NCBI RefSeq assembly: GCF_003665155.1
Contig: NZ_RCFQ01000003.1
Span: 62,001-126,000, forward strand
Source: Mariprofundus sp. EBB-1
Lineage (GTDB): Bacteria > Pseudomonadota > Zetaproteobacteria > Mariprofundales > Mariprofundaceae
Direction of reading: 5' to 3'
DNA: 64,000 nucleotides
Shown one piece after another: positions 19,000-29,714 of the stretch. Positions within the stretch are counted from its first letter, which is position 1; every line of letters starts with the position of its first letter. The position numbers and the translations under genes are program-made. The notes beneath the pieces were generated by a model. The model worked only from the letters and a program-made list of their open reading frames with translations. It was not told where the DNA came from and made no database searches.

Positions 19000-19026
19000 G
19001 GCCCCGGTAATGCCGGGGCCTTTTTT
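19000..19026 (+). terminator. Rho-independent terminator of rpiA
   Basis: An 8-bp GC-rich stem GGCCCCGG / CCGGGGCC with a 5-nt loop, followed by TTTTTT. Confidence 0.9.
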
Positions 19027-19176
19027 ATGCACTCCGGATGCTCTGAACAAATACTGCATTGAAATAGTCTGCGAACCACCCAATGCTTTATCAACCGGGT
19101 AAGTGTTCTCGGCTATCATATGAGGGCTATGTGTTCTATAATCATGTTAAGCAACAGCCTTATAAAGGAGCCCGAC

Positions 19177-20085
19177 ATGCCTGAGTTAAAACCTAAACCG
19201 CTTCCTACTGAGCTATCATTTAAGGGCCTGTTTGCAGCAAATACAGACTATGAATATTTTTTGGATGCAGAGGGTCAGCCTTTTCGTTTTGATGCGGTTA
19301 CATTTCAATCGGTAAATGCCTGGTGGCTGGCAGAGGCGTCGTTATTGGTTTATGTGCGCGATCAGGTTTTTGTCAGCCAAAAGCTGAAAAAAGCAGGCCT
19401 GCCCAACACCCGGTTTTTTGAAAAGAAGGGAACGCAGAGCTTTGTGAGCCATAATGATAATTTTGCTATTGTCTGTTTTCGCGGCACAGAAGTGGATGAA
19501 GTTCAGGATATTCTGGATGACCTTGATTTGCCTCTGGCAAAGAATGGCGACAGGGGGAAAGTTCACAAAGGCTTCAAAAAAGCATTGAACCGTGTATGGA
19601 GTGAAATCGAGCAATATCTTCAGGAAATCACTGCTGCATCAGATGGGGGAATGAACGTTTGGTTTACCGGCCATAGCTTGGGCGCGGCCCTTGCTACACT
19701 GGCTGCTGATCGATATCCGGCCGCACAGGGGGTGTATACTTTTGGCTCTCCGCGTGTCGGCAATCGCCGTTTTTGTCAGGCTTATCAGCCTACTGTTTAC
19801 CGCTTTGTGAATAATAATGACATGGTGACCATGGTTCCTCCAGCCGTGGGTTACCGGCATATCGGCCTGGTTAAATACATTGATGATCAGGGACATATTT
19901 ATGATAACCCCAAATGCTGGGTACAATTAAAGAGTCGAATTGCCGGTCATCTGGGACATCTTGAGGATGTATTACACAGTTGGAAAAATGGTGATTTCAC
20001 AGCCATACCTGCAGATAACCTGAATGATCATGCACCGATCTATTATGTTGTTAAAATCTGGAATAGTCACATCAAGGATATTTAA
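19177..20085 (+). CDS. Class 3 lipase-family alpha/beta hydrolase
   Basis: A lipase (class 3) family protein (302 aa). The nucleophile elbow is GHSLG with Ser at residue 167, in the context WFTGHSLGAALATLAA. YTFGSPRVGNRRF and VNNNDMVTMVPP (probable catalytic Asp) are the usual downstream class 3 blocks, and CFRGTE the oxyanion-side strand. No signal peptide is apparent, so it is probably cytoplasmic or exported by an unusual route. The ATG at 19177 has AAGGAG upstream and is preferred over an ATG 19 codons earlier. The physiological substrate is unknown. Confidence 0.85.
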   Translation: MPELKPKPLPTELSFKGLFAANTDYEYFLDAEGQPFRFDAVTFQSVNAWWLAEASLLVYVRDQVFVSQKLKKAGLPNTRFFEKKGTQSFVSHNDNFAIVCFRGTEVDEVQDILDDLDLPLAKNGDRGKVHKGFKKALNRVWSEIEQYLQEITAASDGGMNVWFTGHSLGAALATLAADRYPAAQGVYTFGSPRVGNRRFCQAYQPTVYRFVNNNDMVTMVPPAVGYRHIGLVKYIDDQGHIYDNPKCWVQLKSRIAGHLGHLEDVLHSWKNGDFTAIPADNLNDHAPIYYVVKIWNSHIKDI

Positions 20086-20203
20086 TGAGATGCTAATTTA
20101 TTCCCGTCCTGGCAAAAATCCATTCGTTCGCCTATGGCTTGCGCAAAACCGATGAATAATTCACCGTTTCTTAAGCTACCTCAGATCAGGGTGTACCCCA
20201 GCA

Positions 20204-21016
20204 TTATTCTGCCAACTGATCCCATGCCTGGAGATATTCAGCCAGATGCGGGCGCATTTCAGATTCGGATTCCAGATAGTTACGCACCCCTAATACCGCG
20301 CGCACATACGCACCTTCATTGAGCGCTCCGCTGAAGAGCTGGTGACGCAAATAGATCAATATGGTTGATAAAACATCGGTTTCACAATAATTCCGAATGG
20401 CTTCGATCTGCCCTGTTTCAAACATTTCGCGCACATGATCTCCGGAGGTGTCCAGTTTACCCGGTACATTGAGTACCGATGCCACCTCATCCATTGAACA
20501 GCGTGCCGAGGCACCGAAATCGGATAGCACTTCTAACAGATCTACATGGTACTCAGAGGAATAACGGGTATCATAGTTGTTCCACTTGTCACCCTCACTG
20601 AACCAGCGTGGGCAAGCCATGGAGTGCATCATCGCCCGATATTTCAGCACCGGCACATCAAATCCACGGCCGTTAAAGCTGACCAGCTGCGGGGCGCGTG
20701 TTTCGATCAAATGGAAGAATCCTTCCAGCAATGTTTTTTCAGAGCTGTTGTTATCCCCTCCGGTTGCCAATTGCCGAATCACCAGCTCATTGCCTTCTTC
20801 ACCGGGTTCACGGATTAAATGCCCGTAAGAGATGGCGACCACTTGATGGTAGGGCTGGCGAGGAAAATCATTTCTGCCATCGGTCTTATCGAGAAAATAT
20901 ATTGATAAGGCATCGCGCGCTTCCGCATCACTCAGATCAGGCTGATGCAATAATCGTCTGGCCGCATCTGCATCCACGACCGTTTCAATATCAAATACAA
21001 TCACATCACGCCGCAT
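20204..21016 (-). CDS. Predicted 3'-5' exonuclease, PolB-like (DEDD superfamily)
   Basis: A stand-alone exonuclease domain (270 aa) related to the proofreading domain of family B polymerases. ExoI is FDIETV (catalytic Asp and Glu, residues 8-13), ExoII is SFNGRGFDVPVLKYRA (Asp), and ExoIII is YCETDVLSTI (Asp). DVREMFETGQIE-type sequence lies before ExoIII as in the family. It lies 31 nt downstream of murJ on the same strand and is likely co-transcribed, although no functional tie is known. Substrate is unknown. Confidence 0.85.
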   Translation of the reverse strand: MRRDVIVFDIETVVDADAARRLLHQPDLSDAEARDALSIYFLDKTDGRNDFPRQPYHQVVAISYGHLIREPGEEGNELVIRQLATGGDNNSSEKTLLEGFFHLIETRAPQLVSFNGRGFDVPVLKYRAMMHSMACPRWFSEGDKWNNYDTRYSSEYHVDLLEVLSDFGASARCSMDEVASVLNVPGKLDTSGDHVREMFETGQIEAIRNYCETDVLSTILIYLRHQLFSGALNEGAYVRAVLGVRNYLESESEMRPHLAEYLQAWDQLAE

Positions 21017-21047
21017 AGCTACACCGTATCCCCAATAGACTTTCCCC

Positions 21048-22628
21048 TTACGCCCGTCGTTTTAAAAACGTCAATAACAATGCTCGCTCACCTAATCCTA
21101 CAGCCGACAATAAGAAGACGATTATTGCTCCAATGATAGCCGATGTCAGCCAGATTATCTGCATCAGTGCATCCATAGGAAAGCTCCATTGCGATTCAAA
21201 AACGATCAAAGAGAGCAGCATCAACAGGCTGGCAATAACTGCTGTCGCCATCCGCTTAAAGGTGCTCGCATCAAACATGGGGCCGTATGTTTTGGTCAGG
21301 CGCATATAAAGCAATACCACATTGACAAAGGCTGCCAGCGAGGTGGCCAACGCCAGTCCCACATAGGCCCAGAACTGCATCAGGATGAACGCCAGTACAA
21401 TATTCACTGCCACGCTGATGGCTGCATAACGCATCGGTGCCTTGGCATCTTTTTGGGCATAACAGGCTGAAGCAAACAATCGCACCCAGCAGAAGGCGAT
21501 CAGGCCAACCGCATAGGCCTGCAGTGTTTGCGCAGTCGCTACACTATCCATGTGTGTGAAGGCGCCGCGCTCAAACAGTGTTACCACAATCGGTTCTGCC
21601 AGAAAAAGTGCCCCGACCACTGCCGGCAGGGTAAGCCAGGTTAACCAGGCCAGACCTGTACGCAGATCTTCACCGGCTGCATCCCTGTTGCCTTTGGATA
21701 GATGGCTGGAGAGTGTGGGCAGTAGTGCGGTGCTCATGGCAATACCAAATAGCGCTAACGGCAATTGCACGATGCGATCTGCATAATAGAGATACGAGAC
21801 AGCCCCTGTATCCAGCAGGGTGGCGAGAATCGTGCCGACCAGAATATTGATCTGCACTGCGGCAATGGCTAACAGTGCCGGGCCGAACAAGTACATTGTC
21901 TCGGCCAGAGCCGGCTGATTAAAATGAAAACTGATGCGCGGTGTCCAGCCAATGCGTTTCAAGGCAGGGAATTGGATCACCAGTTGCAAAAAACCACCAG
22001 CCAACACACCGATGGCGAGAGCTACGGCCGGGTTATCAAAAGATGGGGCTAAAAGAAGTGCGGCAAGAATGATCGCTACATTCAATAGTGCCGGGCTTGC
22101 TGCGGGCACAGCAAAATGTTTGTAGGTGTTCAGCACCGCCCAGGACAATGCAGCAAGAGAGATCATCGCCAGATAGGGAAACATCAATCGCGCCAGATCC
22201 AGCGACATATTCCAACGATCCGGTTCATCGGCAAAACCGGGCGCAAACAGATATAATAACCACGGCATCAGCAACATGCCGAGTACGGTAAACAGCACCA
22301 CCGCCATCAATAATATGGTTGCCAGCGCATTCAAAAATTGATGTGCTTGTGCTTCGCCTTGTTCACGCTGGTCTGATAGCACCGGTACCAGTGCTACAGT
22401 CAAGGTGCCTTCGGCAAACATGCGACGGAAAAAATTGGGTAGCTTAAAGGCTACAAAAAAGGCATCGGCTAACGGCCCTGCACCGAGTACGCGGGCAATC
22501 AGAATGTCGCGCACAAAGCCCAAAATACGAGAAAGCATCGTCCAGCTGCCCACTTTGGAGGCGGCACGAAGCAGGCCGGAAGCACTGCTTCCTGTCGCTT
22601 GATTTGACTTGCCCTGTTCTGTTGCCAT
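21048..22628 (-). CDS. murJ: Lipid II flippase
   Basis: An inner-membrane flippase of the MOP superfamily (526 aa) that moves lipid-linked peptidoglycan precursors outward. About 14 hydrophobic helices cover the length. The N-terminal block GSWTMLSRILGFVRDILIAR (in pieces), GPLADAFFVAFKLPNFFRR and FAEG are diagnostic of MurJ/MviN, including the essential Arg residues of the cavity. An in-frame TTG six codons upstream exists, but the ATG at 22628 is preferred. It is divergent from rpsU. Confidence 0.95.
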   Translation of the reverse strand: MATEQGKSNQATGSSASGLLRAASKVGSWTMLSRILGFVRDILIARVLGAGPLADAFFVAFKLPNFFRRMFAEGTLTVALVPVLSDQREQGEAQAHQFLNALATILLMAVVLFTVLGMLLMPWLLYLFAPGFADEPDRWNMSLDLARLMFPYLAMISLAALSWAVLNTYKHFAVPAASPALLNVAIILAALLLAPSFDNPAVALAIGVLAGGFLQLVIQFPALKRIGWTPRISFHFNQPALAETMYLFGPALLAIAAVQINILVGTILATLLDTGAVSYLYYADRIVQLPLALFGIAMSTALLPTLSSHLSKGNRDAAGEDLRTGLAWLTWLTLPAVVGALFLAEPIVVTLFERGAFTHMDSVATAQTLQAYAVGLIAFCWVRLFASACYAQKDAKAPMRYAAISVAVNIVLAFILMQFWAYVGLALATSLAAFVNVVLLYMRLTKTYGPMFDASTFKRMATAVIASLLMLLSLIVFESQWSFPMDALMQIIWLTSAIIGAIIVFLLSAVGLGERALLLTFLKRRA

Positions 22629-22733
22629 AATCCGCCGCCCTTTCAAGCCATCTTGGCTTGCATGCTAACCTAGCGGCGCATGAGTTGAAGGGCGAATTTA
22701 TGGCCACACGGGCTAAGGCGGGTGATATTTAAT

Positions 22734-22949
22734 ATGCCAGGAATTAGAGTTAATTCTGACGAACCATTTGAGATTGCGCTTAAGCGTTTTCGCAAACAGG
22801 TCGAAAAAGGTGGTGTCGTTTCCGAATGCCGTCGTCGCGAAGCTTATGAAAAGCCTTCAATCGCGAAGAAACGTAAAGAAGCTGCTGCTCGCAAACGTTT
22901 AATGAAACGCTTGCGCCGTGTACGTATGCGCGAGAATCGCGACTTTTAA
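22734..22949 (+). CDS. rpsU: 30S ribosomal protein S21
   Basis: Small basic ribosomal protein (71 aa) of the 30S subunit near the anti-Shine-Dalgarno region. The N-terminus [19 protein letters not shown] and the Lys/Arg-rich tail ending [12 protein letters not shown] are typical. An ATG four codons upstream is in frame, but the family start is at 22734. It opens the macromolecular synthesis cluster with yqeY, dnaG and rpoD and is separated from them by a terminator that probably attenuates read-through. Confidence 0.96.
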   Translation: MPGIRVNSDEPFEIALKRFRKQVEKGGVVSECRRREAYEKPSIAKKRKEAAARKRLMKRLRRVRMRENRDF

Positions 22950-22972
22950 GTCGTCCTTGCGTCAATCTTGAG

Positions 22973-23003
22973 AAATGCCGGGCCTTTGTGTCCGGCATTT
23001 TTG
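22973..23003 (+). terminator. Terminator or attenuator after rpsU
   Basis: A 9-bp stem AAATGCCGG / CCGGCATTT followed by a short T-run, between rpsU and yqeY. In this conserved cluster it would set the ratio of S21 to primase and sigma factor. Confidence 0.85.
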
Positions 23004-23110
23004 TTTCAACATAGCACTGCTGCGTGCATTGGGGCAACAAAACGACGATGATGTTTTGCCAGCCTTTGTCTGCATACACTGTGGCTATATTTCAGGCCCT
23101 TGGAGTCCTT

Positions 23111-23548
23111 ATGCAAAAACAACTTATTAATGATATGAAAGCAGCTATGAAAGCTGGTGAAAAATCACGTCTATCCTGTATTCGTATGCTGCGTGCTGCG
23201 ATGAAAGACAAAGAGATTGAATTGGGTCATGCACTCGATGATGCAGAGGCAATGGCTGTGGTTTCGAAATTAGTCAAGCAGCGTAATGATGCAGCCAAAC
23301 AATATGCCGATGCTGATCGCTCTGACCTGCAAGAGCAGGAGCTGACAGAAGCCGCTGTTTTTCAAACCTATCTACCCGAACCATTATCTGATGATGAATT
23401 GGCTGTCATTATCGATCAGGCCATCTCTGATGCGGACGCATCCAGCATGCGCGATATGGGTAAAGTGATGGGGATCGTTAAAAGCAAGGCTGAAGGCCGT
23501 GCCGATATGGGCAAAGTCTCCGGCATTATTAAATCGCGTTTAGGGTAA
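23111..23548 (+). CDS. yqeY: GatB/YqeY domain protein
   Basis: A 145-aa YqeY protein: an N-terminal helical bundle (MQKQLINDMKAAMKAGEK, then RLSCIRMLRAAMKDKEIE) and a C-terminal tail domain like that of GatB (MGKVMGIVKSKAEGRADMG). The exact role is unknown; the domain binds tRNA in GatCAB, and the gene sits conservatively between rpsU and dnaG. The ATG at 23111 follows a GGAG site; an earlier in-frame start gives an unsupported 29-residue extension. Confidence 0.93.
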   Translation: MQKQLINDMKAAMKAGEKSRLSCIRMLRAAMKDKEIELGHALDDAEAMAVVSKLVKQRNDAAKQYADADRSDLQEQELTEAAVFQTYLPEPLSDDELAVIIDQAISDADASSMRDMGKVMGIVKSKAEGRADMGKVSGIIKSRLG

Positions 23549-23596
23549 ATGACGTAAAGCACTTGCATTTCAGCCCATTGCACTCTACAAAAGATC

Positions 23597-25342
23597 ATGG
23601 CTAATTTTTCTCCCTCTTTTCTTGATGAAGTGCTTTCGCGCACAGATATCATCGAGATTATCGGGCGTCACGTTGAATTGAAAAAATCTGGCTCCAATAT
23701 GATGGGGCTGTGTCCATTTCACCATGAAAAATCAGGCTCATTCTCAGTCTCAGCAGATAAGCAGCTATATTACTGTTTTGGTTGTGGTAAAGGTGGCGGG
23801 GCATTCCAGTTTTTAATAGAACATGACGGTTATAGCTTTCCCGAAGCTGTTGAATATCTGGCTGAAAAAGCGGGTATGGAAATACCTCAGGGTAATGAAC
23901 GCGACCCCGGCGAAGAGGCCCGGCAGAAAAAGGCCTATACACTTCTGAGCCGCGCGTCCGATGCCATGGGGCGTGCCCTGCATAGTCCTGCGGGTCATAA
24001 AGCCAGTGAATATTTGAAACAACGCGGTCTGCCTGCTGCCATCATCCGTGATTATGGATTGGGATATACCCCTGCAGGATATGGCTTCATGCAAAAAATA
24101 TTTGGTAATGATGGCCGCAGCAATGCTGGGTTGGAATCGGTTGGACTGCTCTTCAAAGGTGATCACGGTTATGGTGATCGCTTCCGGGATCGACTGATGT
24201 TCACCATCCGGGACCGCCGTGGCCGCGTAGTTGGTTTTGGTGGTCGCGTATTGGGGGATGGTGAACCCAAATACCTTAATTCAGCTGAGACGGATTACTT
24301 TCACAAATCTGATCTGCTATATGGATTCTCTGAGCACCGTGACTTCATTCGCAAAAACAAGCAATTGGTTGTGGTGGAGGGCTACATGGATGTGCTGGCG
24401 ATGGCGGCACATGGCCTGAAAATTGGTTTGGCTCCACTGGGTACCGCCATTGGTGAGCGCCAAATCCGTGAGATTTTTCGCTTGTGCGATTCGCCCGTCT
24501 TTAGTTTTGATGGTGATCGGGCAGGCAGGCAGGCGGCCTGGCGGGCTCTTGAACGCATGATGCCATTGTTGAAAGCAGAGCTAACCCCCCGCTTTCTCTA
24601 TCTGCCCGATGGCGAAGACCCTGATTCTATCCTCAAAGCTGAAGGTGCTGATGCATTCCAAAAGCGCTTGGATAACGACAGCAAACACGTGCTGGAGACA
24701 TGGCTTATGGGTCTTAAACTACTGGCTGGTAGCGGCCCGGGTGGTAAGGCTCGTATGGCCAAGAAGGCAGATAACATGCTGGAAACCATGACAGATCGCT
24801 ATTTGCGGCAGGAGTGGAAGCAGGAAATTGAGCAAGCCACAGGTATTAAATTACAATATGCCAGGCAACAAGCGATGAACAAGCCTGAGTCTCAACAGGA
24901 TGAGCAGAGAGCAATGCCATTGCCCGAACTCACACATCGACAAGAACGATTTATGACCGGCTTGATGCAAAAACCGGAGCGATTTCGATCACTGCCTGAT
25001 ATAGCACGTTATTATTTCATTGACAACGATGCGCTTAATTCGTTATATTCGCACGCTTTTTCGATACAAACGGATGCCGAAGACAATAATACCGACATCG
25101 CGAGACAATTGGCTCAGGATTTTCCTGCCTGCCAAACATTGATTTCTCGCTGGGTGAATCAGGCAACCGTCCTACAACTTGAGTTTGAAAGCTTGTCATT
25201 GGATATGGAGTCCAATGATATAGAGCGCCGTATTAAAAAGGGGCTCAGTTTTGAGGAACTTATTCCTACTCAACGACGATTCAATGAAATTAAACAGCTA
25301 CAGAAACAACTTTCTGAACAGATTCAGTCTGAACGGGAATAG
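23597..25342 (+). CDS. dnaG: DNA primase
   Basis: Synthesises RNA primers at the replication fork (581 aa). The CHC2 zinc ribbon is C39-x2-H42 ... C60-x2-C63 (LCPFHHEKS, YYCFGCGKG). The RNAP basic region is RDRRGRVVGFGGRVLGDGEPKYLNS (in pieces). The Toprim domain carries VVVEGYMDVLAM with the catalytic Glu and FDGDRAGRQAAWRAL with the DxD. The C-terminal about 150 residues form the helicase-binding domain and are diverged, as usual. It lies 39 nt upstream of rpoD. Confidence 0.97.
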   Translation: MANFSPSFLDEVLSRTDIIEIIGRHVELKKSGSNMMGLCPFHHEKSGSFSVSADKQLYYCFGCGKGGGAFQFLIEHDGYSFPEAVEYLAEKAGMEIPQGNERDPGEEARQKKAYTLLSRASDAMGRALHSPAGHKASEYLKQRGLPAAIIRDYGLGYTPAGYGFMQKIFGNDGRSNAGLESVGLLFKGDHGYGDRFRDRLMFTIRDRRGRVVGFGGRVLGDGEPKYLNSAETDYFHKSDLLYGFSEHRDFIRKNKQLVVVEGYMDVLAMAAHGLKIGLAPLGTAIGERQIREIFRLCDSPVFSFDGDRAGRQAAWRALERMMPLLKAELTPRFLYLPDGEDPDSILKAEGADAFQKRLDNDSKHVLETWLMGLKLLAGSGPGGKARMAKKADNMLETMTDRYLRQEWKQEIEQATGIKLQYARQQAMNKPESQQDEQRAMPLPELTHRQERFMTGLMQKPERFRSLPDIARYYFIDNDALNSLYSHAFSIQTDAEDNNTDIARQLAQDFPACQTLISRWVNQATVLQLEFESLSLDMESNDIERRIKKGLSFEELIPTQRRFNEIKQLQKQLSEQIQSERE

Positions 25343-25381
25343 GTTCAACTGAGATAAACAGAAGATACAGGAGTAATTCGC

Positions 25382-27361
<1,980 letters not shown>

Positions 27362-27381
27362 AAGCTTGTTTATATCGAACT

Positions 27382-27412
27382 AAAAAGGGACCCTGACGGG
27401 CCCCTTTTTTTT
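27382..27412 (+). terminator. Rho-independent terminator of rpoD
   Basis: An AAAAAGGG..CC / GG..CCCTTTTT stem with a CTGAC loop and a run of T; A-rich on the other side, so it may also serve the convergent YmdB-like gene. Confidence 0.85.
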
Positions 27413-27432
27413 ATCTCTGATCTGTAAGGTGC

Positions 27433-28215
27433 TTAAGTGGGTGGTATATGAATGCGCTCAATCTCAACAGCCATGCGCGTTGATGGATCAATTGTGACTA
27501 AGGTGGCAAAGATAGAGGCTCCACCCTCCGCTGCCTCAAAACGCTCCGGCAAACGCTGCACCATGCGCCTTAACGCGCCTTCAACTTTCATGCCGATAAT
27601 GGATTGATATGAGCCCGTCATGCCGATGTCAGATTGATAGGCCGTACCAGATGCATGAATAACCTCATCACAGGTAGGTACATGGGTATGTGTGCCATAG
27701 ACAAAAGAGGCGCGCCCATCCATATACCAACCCATGCCCATCTTCTCACTGGTCGCTTCAGCATGCATATCAACCAATATGGCACTGACATCATCAGGAA
27801 TCTCAGACATGGCCTGATCAACGGCTTCAAACGGGCAATCCCATGAACCCATGAACACCTGGCCGATAAGATTGATGACAGCAATTTTATGGCCTGTGGT
27901 GGTCTCTTGCACTGTCCAGCCACGACCTGGTGCAAACCGGGTGAAATTCATCGGGCGCACATAGCGGTCGTCTTCATCAATATGTTCAAGAAAGCTGCGT
28001 TGATCCCAGCAATGATTACCGTTGGTTAGCACATTAACACCAAGGTTGAACAATTCATCTGCGACTTTTTCCGTAGTGCCAAAACCATGTGCCAGGTTTT
28101 CACCGTTAGCGACCACAAAGTCGACTTGGTGCATATCAATGAGTGATGGCAAGTGGCTTTTCAGCGCACGTCGACCGGCTTGACCGAGTACATCACCAAT
28201 CACTAATACCTTCAT
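27433..28215 (-). CDS. YmdB-type metallophosphoesterase (TIGR00282 family)
   Basis: A dinuclear calcineurin-like phosphoesterase (260 aa). The family blocks are MKVLVIGDVLGQAGRRAL, VVANGENLAHGFG, VLTNGNHCWDQ, VDMHAEATSEK and YGTHTHVPT. The Bacillus homologue YmdB hydrolyses 2',3'-cyclic nucleotides and affects biofilm decisions; the substrate here is inferred from the family only. The start at ATG 28215 has AGAGAGA upstream; an earlier start eight codons back would overlap fau. It is the last gene of the coiled-coil-zapA-ssrS-fau-ymdB series. Confidence 0.88.
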   Translation of the reverse strand: MKVLVIGDVLGQAGRRALKSHLPSLIDMHQVDFVVANGENLAHGFGTTEKVADELFNLGVNVLTNGNHCWDQRSFLEHIDEDDRYVRPMNFTRFAPGRGWTVQETTTGHKIAVINLIGQVFMGSWDCPFEAVDQAMSEIPDDVSAILVDMHAEATSEKMGMGWYMDGRASFVYGTHTHVPTCDEVIHASGTAYQSDIGMTGSYQSIIGMKVEGALRRMVQRLPERFEAAEGGASIFATLVTIDPSTRMAVEIERIHIPPT

Positions 28216-28220
28216 TCTCT

Positions 28221-28793
28221 CTAAGCTGGTTTCGTACATGCAATAACCTCTTTTTCAGTAATAACATAATGCATCGGCACATCATGGCTTTCAAATGGTA
28301 CTTGTGCGATCTCCTGGCATGAAAAGGCCAAGCCGATGATCTGCTTGATATGCATGCGATGTTGCGCAAGCCAGAAATCAAAACAGCCCTTACCCATACC
28401 CAGGCGGTTTCCCTGTCGATCAAAAGCGGTCAAAGGACATAACAGTGTAGTTGTTCCCTGACTACCATCCCACAATAAGCCTCCAGTCGGTTCCTGTATG
28501 CCGAACAGGCCAACTTGCCACTGCGTTGCGTCAGAGAGCGCATGCCACTCCATGTGTTCATGGTGATGCGTTACCGAAGAGAATAGTCGATATTCATTGT
28601 GTTCAAGCAGGGTGTCGGTAGCCACTTCAGAAGGTAGCGAGCGATAGATCAGTAAATTCTGGGATGGTTTTTTTTCAGTGGCAAGATAAGCAAACAGGGA
28701 TGCCATAATGGATTCGGAATATGTTTTCCGAAGGGCGGAAGTTAACGCCTTACGCTGTTTCAGCGCAGATGTACGTAAAAGGGCTTTATTCAT
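28221..28793 (-). CDS. fau: 5-formyltetrahydrofolate cyclo-ligase
   Basis: Converts 5-formyl-THF to 5,10-methenyl-THF using ATP (about 190 aa). Markers are LRTSALKQRKALTS near the N-terminus, IYRSLPSEVATD, the substrate block LLCPLTAFDRQGNRLGMGKGCFD (in pieces) with the GMGKGCFD loop, and a C-terminal VPFESHDVPMHYVITE. The gene follows 6S RNA directly, the classical ssrS-fau (ygfA) order of proteobacteria. TTG at 28799 is an alternative start. Confidence 0.93.
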   Translation of the reverse strand: MNKALLRTSALKQRKALTSALRKTYSESIMASLFAYLATEKKPSQNLLIYRSLPSEVATDTLLEHNEYRLFSSVTHHHEHMEWHALSDATQWQVGLFGIQEPTGGLLWDGSQGTTTLLCPLTAFDRQGNRLGMGKGCFDFWLAQHRMHIKQIIGLAFSCQEIAQVPFESHDVPMHYVITEKEVIACTKPA

Positions 28794-28817
28794 GGGCAAT
28801 CCGATTTAAAACATCGA

Positions 28818-29017
28818 GGGCGTTATGCGAGGCAGAGGGGTAGAAGGAACCTCCGCGTTGGCGTGGTGGCAAACAGTCGACGAACCCTCTAACAAGAGGT
28901 GGGTGCCGCAACCGGGCATCAGGTATCCCAAAAAGGGACGCACAACAGCCAAGATAGGTAAGCTCCCATTCGACAAGTATCGGCTCAGGCAACATTTATG
29001 CCATTCGCTCAACGCAG
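28818..29017 (-). ncRNA. ssrS: 6S RNA
   Basis: On the minus strand the segment contains CCTGAGCCGATA, identical to the 5' half of the E. coli 6S RNA central region as I remember it. It lies between zapA and fau, the conserved place for ssrS. Its ends pair: GCGTTGAGCGA (29015-29005) with TCGCATAACGC (28830-28820), and the interior folds into a long interrupted hairpin. Size is about 196 nt, close to the usual 180-190. 6S RNA mimics an open promoter and binds sigma-70 RNA polymerase in stationary phase. The 5' end overlaps the zapA stop codon. Exact ends are estimated. Confidence 0.88.
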
Positions 29018-29302
29018 AGGCGCTTTCGCTAAACCTTCTGCTTGTGATACTATACTATCAAATTCTGAGATCAAGCCTTCCAGACCGTCAATACCTGAGT
29101 CTTTCGCCTTTAACAATTCACCAGCCAAATTCAAGGCCACAAGTGTTAGCAGACGATCTGATCCGACAGATGCTCCCATATCTCTTAGCTCATCAATATG
29201 CTTTTGAACGAGGTTGGAAGCCGCAATGACTTGATTCGGGTCTTCATCTGTTAAAATAGAGAAGTTGCGGCCCATCAGGGTAATTTCAACAGGATTACTC
29301 AC
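29009..29302 (-). CDS. zapA: Cell division protein ZapA
   Basis: A 97-aa FtsZ-ring stabiliser. The N-terminal beta-hairpin domain (VEITLMGRNFSILTDED) is followed by a helix and coiled coil (LLTLVALNLAGELLKAK). The GTG start overlaps the stop of the upstream coiled-coil gene by 4 nt, so both are translated together. The stop codon lies inside the terminal stem of 6S RNA. Confidence 0.9.
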   Translation of the reverse strand: MSNPVEITLMGRNFSILTDEDPNQVIAASNLVQKHIDELRDMGASVGSDRLLTLVALNLAGELLKAKDSGIDGLEGLISEFDSIVSQAEGLAKAPLR

Positions 29303-29592
29303 GATGCTTCTCCCTGCTCAGTCATCAGTCCATCAAGTTGTTCCATCGCATGCTCTACGCGGGCTTTCGCTTCCAGACGAGCATTCTGAACACCTTCAAG
29401 TTCGCTTTCCAAATGCTGCACCTGATCTCTACGCTTACGCAGTTCACTTTCAGCAATACGCACCACCTCACGCATGCGGTGATTATCGGCAATGGTTTTT
29501 TCCATATTGCGGCGAATAACAGACAAATGTTCTGTAAGCACTTGCATGCGCTCTTCTAAGGCTTGTTGTGGTGATTCTGACATGGTTGACAT
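29299..29592 (-). CDS. Coiled-coil protein encoded upstream of zapA (ZapB-like role possible)
   Basis: A 97-aa protein that is almost entirely heptad-patterned coiled coil (from ALEERMQVLTEHLSVIRR to ARVEHAMEQLDGL). It overlaps zapA by 4 nt. Small coiled-coil proteins at this position are common in proteobacteria and are presumed to work with ZapA at the division ring, but that is inference. Two starts are close together, ATG at 29592 and 29583, neither with a strong ribosome-binding site. The longer open frame upstream crosses the divergent operator region and is not used. Confidence 0.75.
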   Translation of the reverse strand: MSTMSESPQQALEERMQVLTEHLSVIRRNMEKTIADNHRMREVVRIAESELRKRRDQVQHLESELEGVQNARLEAKARVEHAMEQLDGLMTEQGEAS

Positions 29593-29679
29593 TGAATCAC
29601 TTTCAGGTGATGAATTCAAGTCTAATATTAACACTATTATTATTTTTAAGGGGCAATGTATGTGCATATTTAAAATAAC

Positions 29680-29708
29680 TTGCGTGGTGTACGAACGTAC
29701 ACCATACT
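29680..29708 (+). promoter_or_regulatory. Promoter with palindromic operator for the LexA-like repressor
   Basis: A -35-like TTGCGT at 29680-29685 and a -10-like CATACT at 29703-29708 are separated by exactly 17 bp. The 20-bp palindrome TGGTGTACGAACGTACACCA (9-bp arms, AA centre) occupies 29685-29704, so it covers the whole spacer. Predicted transcription starts at about 29715, the A of the repressor's ATG. A bound repressor would block polymerase, as at SOS boxes. The half-site GTGTATGAAC recurs at 30455-30464 upstream of the polymerase gene. Confidence 0.65.
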
Positions 29709-29714
29709 GCGTAC

